A DNA stretch of 64,000 nt. It comes from Meghimatium bilineatum. Lineage: Eukaryota > Mollusca > Gastropoda > Stylommatophora > Philomycidae. Within the stretch, counting starts at the first letter, position 1. Each line of letters begins with the position of its first letter. The stretch spans positions 15,730,834-15,794,833 of the forward strand of contig CM067299.1 of NCBI GenBank assembly GCA_034231615.1, in the 5' to 3' direction. Shown one piece after another: positions 23,125-32,200 of the stretch. The position numbers and the translations under genes were made by a program. The notes under the pieces are model-generated. The model was not told the origin of the DNA. It saw nothing but the letters and a program-made list of their open reading frames with translations, and ran no database searches.

Positions 23125-24595
23125 TTTCTTGATTCTTGATTAGTAACTGGCTTCACAGCAAGTGGTGCATTCCCATAAGTGTACCGCCATCCGTTCCAGC
23201 AGGCATCCCAGTGTATGTAGACTCAGAGTCGCGGTCAGGTGTTGTTTGCGTGATCTTCGGGGCTTTCGAAAAAACAAAACTTTTCCTTCCCTCCTCTCTA
23301 GATACTCCCATTTATGACATTCTCTGTATGTGTACGTTCTCAGCCTCACTGACATCATCTTCATCTTGAAATGAATTTATTACTACTTTGATCAAGTCTG
23401 CATTATCTCTTCTCAACAATGTGCCGTCTATCGCCTCAACGCCTGCCAATAAGTCGGCTCTCTTGTTTCCTCTGTCCTCAGCATGACCAGGGCAGTATAT
23501 CCATGTAATGCTCTTGACAATTCAGTTGTTCAATAGTCCCACCATTATTTTCTCAGCATGACTTTTCTATCTTGCGCAGCATGATATGAGATCTGTGGGT
23601 ATTACCAAGTGTGTTGATGTATCAGTTATCAACCAATTAAGTACTGCCGTAATTCCATCTATCTCCATCCTCATGCTCGATGTGACAGTGGAGTATGTTG
23701 AAGATTTCTCAACTAATTTCATGCCGTTTCTGTAGGCAACAAAACCCCAACCGCTTCTATTTGTGTTTCTGTTAACGGAGTCATCTGTGTATATAATTAT
23801 CTCTTGTGGTTTCGAGTGTAATTGGGCGAGTTCATGCACTGTAACCTGGACCCTGAATCCCTTACATTTTTGACACGCTTTATCTAGTTATATTTATCAG
23901 TGATTTCTTCTCAGTGTCTACCTCCACTCATTCACTGCCCTTTCCTATGTCTTCTAATTCACATACTCTTCGTAGTGTGTCTTCAGCCTCTGCCATCCAT
24001 GATCTGCCACGCTTGATTCGTTTTCCCTTTGACTCATCTAGACGTTGGTGTAATGGGTAGTGGTTGTATTCTGTCACTTTAAGATACGACAGTACTACAT
24101 GTACTAAATATATACGGCAGTGCTAACTTGTGCTACCTGATGTCGTACTCTAATACTGGGGAGATCAAGCAGAAATCTCAGATGGGTGCATCCCTAGTAC
24201 ACCCCAGCCCCGCTCTCATTGCCTCATTTTAGACTTTTTCCAAGCAAGCCGAGACCATAATCTATGACAGATAGCAGCATCACTTGTAGAAGCTGAAGCA
24301 TTACCATTTGCTGCATGTCGAAGGTCGCCATAACCTTGATAACACTGATCCCTCTTCTTGCCTTCTAAATCATATTTGTGACGCATTTGTTGAATGGGAG
24401 ACTTCTATCAAAAGCTATCCCAAGATACTTAAGGTCCTGTTCTCTTTCATTGAATGAGTCCATACAACTGACAGCTGACAGGGTGTTACTGACCAGATTA
24501 TTATTTAAGGTGTTAAGGTGTACCAGACGACCTTTGCTTTCGAGGGATTTATCACGGCGTGGAGGTAACGTTTCATTCCACACCCTGCCAATCGT
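23125..24595 (-). mobile_element. LINE 3' half (R1/I-like): post-RT region, RNase H, C-terminus, decayed
   Basis: Reading down from 24595: LKYLGIAFDRSLPFNKCVT (after RT), then AEAEDTLRRV. The RNase H frame (23839 to 23567) has IIIYTDDSVNRNTNRSGWGF, where the second D stands in the usual DGS position. Then ITWIYCPGHAEDRGNKRADLL, and a C-terminal segment with TLSLHTLGCLLERM and HLWECTTCC, a Cys pair of the family. Frames shift several times and stops are frequent. RNase H order and context fit a single copy. Confidence 0.8.
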
Positions 24596-24599
24596 ACCT

Positions 24600-25240
24600 T
24601 GACCCAGTCATCAACACGTGTGAATACACCAATGTGTCCAGAGAGAAATGAAGCTTAAGAATATCAGTCTGGAACATGGCATGAAAATGAAGAAGATGTG
24701 GAGAACAGCTACCTCTGAGCTGAAAGTAATGTTTTCTACGCAACTAGTAAGTGATACACGACTGACCAGCTTAAGGAAACATTTGCGCGTGTCGGTCAAA
24801 TATCAGAAAATGAAACTGATCATAGGTAGTCTGTAAGACATTCCGTGTACAATAACATAACATGATAGACACTTGGAAGTACGCATGCATTCCAGATCTC
24901 AAGTGGTCAGTCTGGAATTTGTAAACGACTGACAGATGGGAGATTGACCACCGAAGCGTAGAATTTCACTGAAGACACGGAGTTTTATCTAAAGTGACGA
25001 ACACGTTTTGACGTTCTGTTCGGAAACTGATCCTTTCTGTTTGATGTTACCGTGATCGTTTGCACTGCTCATTCTTAACATCTGATGTTACTCATTTACG
25101 CCTTTACTCTTAGCAAACGTCCCTGTTATTCATTTACACTTTCAATCTTATCATACGTCCCTGATGTTACTCATTTACTCGTTGATTCTTTTCACCCTTC
25201 TTATTCCATATGTTTATATCTTTCTTGTTTTCTGAATTCA
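24600..25240. other. No gene recognised
   Basis: Unique-looking sequence with small ORFs only. 25055-25170 has a loose internal repeat of tgatgttactcattta-type words. Confidence 0.45.
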
Positions 25241-25242
25241 CA

Positions 25243-25322
25243 TCGTGATATCGAAGCCGAAAGAGGAGCAATGAATATCAACACTATGACCTGCCACGCA
25301 TGTCGTAAGCAGCGACTAAAAT
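25243..25322 (+). mobile_element. SINE family B, head fragment
   Basis: Reads gccgaaagaggagcaatgaa ... catgtcgtaagcagcgacta, the first third of SINE B. The remainder is missing. Confidence 0.6.
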
Positions 25323-25404
25323 TGTATTTTCCCCTTCAAATAACATTATCTTTCTCCGCAAATTGTTATTGTGCTGATAAGTTATATTATTATGTTACTG
25401 AATG

Positions 25405-25692
25405 AAGAATAGTAATGTGTTACTAGGATAAGAATAGTAATGTGTTACTGAGCTAAGAATAGTAATGTGTTACTAGGATAAGAATAGTAATGTGTTACTG
25501 AGTGAAGAATAGTAATGTGTTACTGAGAAAAGAATAGTAATGTGTTACTGAGATAAGAATAGTAATGTGTTACTGAGATAAGAATAGTAATGTGTTACTG
25601 AGATAAGAATAGTAATGTGTTACTGAGTGAAGAATAGTAATGTGTTACTGAGTGAAGAATAGTGATATGTTACTGAGCTAAGAATAGTAATG
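25405..25692. repeat. Minisatellite, 25-bp unit, about 11 copies
   Basis: Unit gaatagtaatgtgttactga plus g(a/c/t)taa. It lies about 360 bp past the stop codon of the bHLH gene. Confidence 0.95.
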
Positions 25693-25729
25693 TGGGTTGT
25701 GTCTTATCTATATATTTGGTGTGTGATTT

Positions 25730-26070
25730 ATGTCTGAACTTCAGGTTTGTGTTGTAGATTCTGTCTGAACTGCATGTTGTTTGGTTTATGTCTGATCTAC
25801 AGGTTTGTGTTGTAGATTCTGTCTGACCTGCATGTTGTGTGGTTTATGTCGGAGCTACGTTATTGGTCTCTGTTCTGTATTTATGTCTGTATTTATGTCT
25901 TTATTTATGTTCTGCGTGACTTATTGGTTTGTGTCTGTTTTATGTCTACCTGTTGAAGTTCTTTCTGACCTAACTGTGTGTTTCCATGATCTATCTGCCC
26001 TAAGGATTTGTGTCTGTGTTATATCTGACCTACCGGTTTGTGTCTGTGTTATATCTGACCTACCGGTTTG
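25730..26070. repeat. 30-bp repeat spanning the stop codon and 3' UTR of the bHLH gene
   Basis: Two identical 30-bp units lie at 26011-26040 and 26041-26070. Increasingly degraded units (tgtctg...cagg/ccgg...tttg) extend to about 25730. The first unit is coding: it supplies the end of His229 through the stop. Confidence 0.8.
25900..25905 (-). terminator. Candidate polyadenylation signal AATAAA for the bHLH gene
   Basis: TTTATT on the plus strand is AATAAA on the minus strand, about 145 nt after the stop codon. The site lies in degenerate repeat sequence, so it may be chance; other AT-rich hexamers are nearby. Confidence 0.35.
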
Positions 26071-26269
26071 TGTCTGGCAGCACTGAGACAGAATGTACAC
26101 ACAGGTTTTGGCATATCCAGAGACTGGTGTCCCCTGATGATGGCTTGATGTTTTATACATGGTTGCTCAGAGCACTCTGCTCCAACCATCAGAACTGTAC
26201 TAAGATGTGCTATATAGCTGGCAGCAAGACGTAGGGTTTCAATCTTTGATAACTTTCGGTCTGCTGGTT
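26049..26269 (-). CDS. SCX/TCF15-like: bHLH gene exon 2: rest of loop, helix 2, Cys-containing tail, stop
   Basis: The exon has no internal ATG in its early part and is too short to show as a long ORF, so it is easy to miss. The reading frame from 26269 gives the second base of Glu163 onward, then [15 protein letters not shown], helix 2, the QPC and CTFC motifs, and TAA at 26051-26049. The only long ORF over this stretch (26160 to 25921, minus) is a different frame and is not real. The last seven residues (HKPVGQI) and the stop come from a 30-bp tandem repeat that continues into the 3' UTR. Confidence 0.95.
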
Positions 26270-29200
26270 CTGTATATGGGTAAGATAAATGCAGACATTG
26301 GTAGAATTATATCTGACATCGTGTTAATTTAGTAATTTATGAAATTTTTAATATGGAAAACAAGGGATGCCAATGGCAAGCGCACTTGCTGTCTTGTCCG
26401 GTTTTTGAGGTACAGGTTCAGCTTCTATTTCAGTTGCCATTTTTCTTAAATCCGAAAATGCTCTCAGGTTGACCTATCTTCATATAGTTAGTGCAAGATT
26501 TAACTCTCAGGTTGACCTATCTTCATATAGTTAGTGCAAGATTTAACTCTCAGGTTGACCTATCTTCATAAAGTTAGTGCAAGATTTAACTCTTAGGTTG
26601 ACCACTCTTCATATAGTTAGTGCAAGATTTAACTCTCAGGTTGACCTATCTTCATATAGTTAGTGCAAGATTTAACTCTCAGGTTGACCTATCTTCATAT
26701 AGTTAGTGCAAGATTTAACTCTCAGGTTGACCTATCTTCATAAAGTTAGTGCAAGATTTAACTCTCAGGTTGACCTATCTTCATAAAGTTAGTGCAAGAT
26801 TTAACTCTCAGGTTGACCTATCTTCATAAAGTTAGTGCAAGATTTAACTCTTAGGTTGACCACTCTTCATATAGTTAGTGCAAGATTTAACTCTCAGGTT
26901 GACCTATCTTCATATAGTTAGTGCAAGATTTAACTCTCAGGTTGACCTATCTTCATAAAGTTAGTGCAAGATTTAACTCTTAGGTTGACCACTCTTCATA
27001 TAGTTAGTGCAAGATTTAACTCTCAGGTTGACCTATCTTCATATAGTTAGTGCAAGATTTAACTCTCAGGTTGACCTATCTTCATATAGTTAGTGCAAAA
27101 TTTAACTCTTAGGTTGACCTATCTTTAGATAGTTAGTGCAAGATTTAACTCTTAGGTTGACCTATCTTTAGATAGATAGTGCAAGATTTAACTCTTAGGT
27201 TGACCTATCTTTAGATAGTTAGTGCAAGATCTGATACAGCAAATATAACAGATATAATGTTAATCACTGCATCCGTGAATCATCAAATTATGCAGGCTGA
27301 CTGAACCACATAATACGTAGGCCATTAAATAATGTAGGTTTGACCGATTACATCGACAGTAGACCATCAAATAATGTAGGTCTGACCGATTACATCGACA
27401 GTAGATCATCAAATAATGTAGGTCTTACCGATTACATCGACAGTAGACCATCAAATAATGTAGGTCTGCCCGATTACATCGACAGTAGACCATCAAATAA
27501 TGTAGGTCTTACCGATTACATCGACAGTAGACCATCAAATAATGTAGGTCTGACCGATTACATCGACAGTAGACCATCAAATAATGTAGGTCTGACCGAT
27601 TACATCGACAGTATACCATCAAATAATGAATTTCTGACCGATTACATCGACAGTAGACCATTAAATAATGTTGGTCTAATGATGTTAACATGACTACGAA
27701 ACTCTAGGGCAATTTGAATTTAACTAATAAAATCTCTGAATATTCTTAAAATAATATTCATTCTTGTAGCATAATTAGACACAAAAAATAATATAAATAA
27801 ATATAGTATCACTAGGCACATAAAATAATATAAATAATTATAGCATCACTAGGCACATACAATAATGTAAATACTTGTAGAATTACTATACACATAAAAT
27901 AGTATAAATAATTGTAGTATTGAACTCATAAAATAATGTAAATACTTATAGAATTAATAGACACACAAAATAATATAAATTATTGTAGCATTAGACACAT
28001 AACATAATGTAAATATTACTTGTAACATCAAAGACACATAAAATAATATAGTACTTGTAACATCGTTATACACATAAAATGATGTACCGATAAATACTTG
28101 TAACATCGTCGATAAATACTTGTAACATTGTCGATAAATACTTGTAACATCGTCGATAAATACTTGTAACATCGTCGATAAATACTTGTAACATCGTCGA
28201 TAAATACTTGTAACATCGTCGATAAATACTTGTAACATCGTCGATAAATACTTGTAACATCGTTATACACATAACTTTGGTTGTTTATCTTATTAGATGC
28301 GTATCAATCAGGCCAGCGTTTACAAAGATGGTTTTATAATCATTATTAACATCATGTTCCTTGGCTAACAGGTACATTTGAATTTTGATGGCTAACGAAC
28401 CAGGTACAATTTCCGTTGCACCCTGTTTTGTATTCAATCCGGTTAAAAAGAAATGATACACTACTGACACTAAATATTGCCAAGAAAAATCACTAGTCTC
28501 AAAATGTGTGTTTATGGCTACATCCTGATTGGATATGCTACATTTGTTTTAGTTTCTAATTTTTTCTGAACTGTTGAAACTGTCTGAACTTATCTCGAAT
28601 ACGTTAATCCTTACTGAAAATAGATGTTGGTATACTGCAGTAAAACTGTGATCCAATAGGCAAAACTGAAAAATAGTAATTATCTTTTGCTAAGCAACGG
28701 AAGTTCGTTCAACCACCTAACAAACATATGAAAATTAAGAAAAGTTAATGTTCCAAACTACGAGTGTATAACTCCAATATAATATCCGTATTAACATGTG
28801 ACTCCGAAAGTTGGACAGTAACAAAAAGACTGGAGGAGAAATTTAATTCATTTGAAAATAAATGTCTTAGAAAATTGTTATATATTAGGATGAATTCAAG
28901 TCAACAAGCAATTAAAAGAAGATACCACACTGCAATATGTTTCTACAACAATAAGAAAAAGGACGATGGACTTATATCGAACATGTACTTAGAATGAATT
29001 AAAACAGACTGACACTACAAGCATTCAAGTGGGTAATAGTTGGACAAATAAAACAAAGACCAAGAGAGACTTGGCAGAACAACCATCAGAAGAGTATTAC
29101 TGTCTCAGCAGTATGGAAGAATTACACACAGTAGCCTCACATCGCTCGAACTGGAGAGCTCTGATTTCTGCCATAAGCATCGTATTATGCGCTGCAGGAA

Positions 29201-32200
29201 CATAAGAACAGAACAGAACATCACAGGACCGGACCGAACAGGACAGAACAGAACAGAAGCAGTAGAAACACACAGGATCATATACAAAAATCTAAGTTTC
29301 GACCAAAAATCTTTTAGCAAAACACAATATATCAAATGAAATTAAAGAACGGGACTGTCCATGATCATATAACAGGGATAATAGGAATAAATGTTGAAGT
29401 CCAAAAGAATATGAATGATAACTAGAATTGATTTCATATCGATACTTGCTGTTACTAAATCATGTCCTTGAGACAATGAACCTTTGTCAGAAAGGCTAAG
29501 GAATCTCATGATTAACATGCTCACAGATATAGGGATTACTTAGTCATCAGCATAAACAAATATTGTTTTTAGATTTGTTATTTAAACAGCTATTTTACTT
29601 GTCATCAGCATAAACAAATATTGTATTTAGATTTGTTATTTAAACAGCTATTTTACTTGTCATCAGCATAAACAAATATTGTTTTTGGATTTGTTATTTA
29701 GATGATAACTAGTGTATGCTAATGAACGAATTATGATTTCAATTTATGTCTACTTATCTATCTATAATATTTTTTGTTGCTTTTGTTTTCAGGGATTACA
29801 TAATTAATTGACGATCAGCAATCGGGCTATCTCACGTTTGGTCGCTTGATATACAGAGACAATGTGACGCTTCAGAACGCTAGTAAATCATTTAATGCAT
29901 TCTTTTCTTCGTCATCCTCTACATCAGGCTGTTTCCATTCTAATGTTATATGCTGATTCTGCTGCCAATATGGGTTCATTTGATGTCACATGTAAGTAAT
30001 TAACAGATATATAGGCAGTTCAGTGTGTTTATTTTGATTGACTATTGTCTATCCCCAGGTGGATGATGGTCAGAATATCCACACTTGCCGTTAAGCGTAG
30101 TGGTGATGATTGGGAACTTTAGCTGTCTATCCAAGGTCAGATGTGTCGCCTTAATGGGTTTAACCTATAGACCGATTTGTTTAGAGTTGTCTTGATTTTA
30201 TCTATCCATCTTCTTCTACGTCTTCATCAATCCTTTTATCCGGATTTTCTCGTTACATGTTCTAGGTTTGTTTTGATACCGAAGAATTACTGTCATTATA
30301 ACTATTGTATCCTTTCGGGCAATGGAGAGGTTCTGTATAGTTTTTTATCATAACCAGAAGTCTCTAATATTCAGTTCTGTGCAGTGCATTGAGACAAAGC
30401 ATATCACTTTGAAGCACGTTGAAATATAATACATTAAGATGACTTACAGTATAGCTTTTACAAGAGGAATTTCTCATTATTTATGCATGTGATCTACTAG
30501 AAATTTAGTATTGCATGGTAGTTTCTCTGATATGTCACTGGTGATACTGTATAAATGTCAACTTGTGGCGAGGAGATTAGTGGAATAGTCCAACAGTCTC
30601 AGTTTGTGGCGAGGAGATTAGTGAAATAGTCCAACAGTCTCAGTTTGTGGCGAGGAGATTAGTGTAATAGTCCAACAGTCTCAGTTTGTGGCGAGGAGAT
30701 TAGTGTAATAGTCCCATAGTCTCAACTTTTGGCTTGGATATTAAGGAAATAGTCATCATCATCAAGTGCTGTCTCCGCAACGAAGGTTGGCTGCAACGGA
30801 TCTCCAACATCCCCTGTCTCTTGTCTTAGTGGTGCACTCTGCGAGACTATAACTTGTCCATCATATGATGTTACTCTTCCACTTTTATCTCTGCCTATTC
30901 TTGCTCTCTTCCCTTTGACTTTACCCTCAAGTAAGGTCTTCAATAGGGTGTCATGTCTTTTAATGTGTCCAAAATATTTTATTTGCCTGATCTTTATTTT
31001 CTCTTAGTAGTTCTTTCTTCACATTAAGTGTTTTAGCACCCCTTTATTTGTTTTCTTCTCTTTCCATGATGGTCTCCCTATTCTTCTATATACCTACATC
31101 TCAAAGGCATCAATTCTGTCTTCTAATTGTTTTTTAGGAATAGTATTACAGTCTCAACATATTCTAACTTTTACCTTAATTTGAGATCAGTAAGAATCGT
31201 ACACTTTCACAATCTCTAGAAACCACAAAATATTTGCACCCACAGAAAACTCTGTGTACAGAACTACCCACTGTACGATACCACAAGAAGAAAAATATGG
31301 TTATCTGAAACAGTTCTGACAGACATAATCTATGTTCCTGTCTCAAGGCTGGTGACCATAGTCCAGTTTATTGATGAAATTCGTATCAGCATTTCGATTT
31401 GTGACTTAAGGAAGTTTATTTATCTTCAAGAATGAGACGTAACTTATACATAGGTAGGGACCTTGACTAACTATCAGAACTGAACTCACTAACGGAACTT
31501 GAGTCACTAACGGAACATGACTCACTAACGAAACTTGACTCACTAACGGAACTTGACTCACTATTAGTTGTAAGACTTGCCTGATATATTTAGGATTTAC
31601 TTCACATTTGAGTAGGATGTTTGCTCCACTTGTACGTATTAGGCTTTTTCTGGTATGATACCTGATGCATGAAGCTGTTTACACTAGTATTCAGGTGATT
31701 GCCTTATGGTTTAGTGTTAAATTTGATTTCATCGATAGATAAGTGACTTAACGCACCTGAAGGTATGAGACCCGAATCAGTTGTATGTAGAATATATGAC
31801 TCACCTGCAGATCAGATATGAAATGTTAATGTACGTATACACGTAATTCGTCTTCTTCTTTTTCTTTCGTTCACTTGAAACATGTCTTTATCTGTAATTC
31901 TGTTTCCTCAGTAAAACGCACTGTCTTTTGTAGCGGCCCATAGAACTTTGATTCCAGTGTTGTTTCCTCTGGCCAATATGACTGCCGCAGCGCTTCATAC
32001 TCAGAACACTTCTGAAGTATATTATTGTTACTCTGTGCAGCCTGTTCACATGTACACACGGCAGTGTTGCCGATCTTGAATTTTTTGCTAATGTGAATGT
32101 GGAGTCGGGTGTGTCCTGTTCTGAGGCGTAGAATTACAATTTGTTCTGATCTATTCATAATGTGATAGTCAACTAGTGGTGGTATTTGTGGCATTCTTAT

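Noticed and set aside
25921-26160. Minus-strand ORF of 79 codons over exon 2
   Set aside because: It is a shifted frame of the true bHLH exon, which has the conserved residues.
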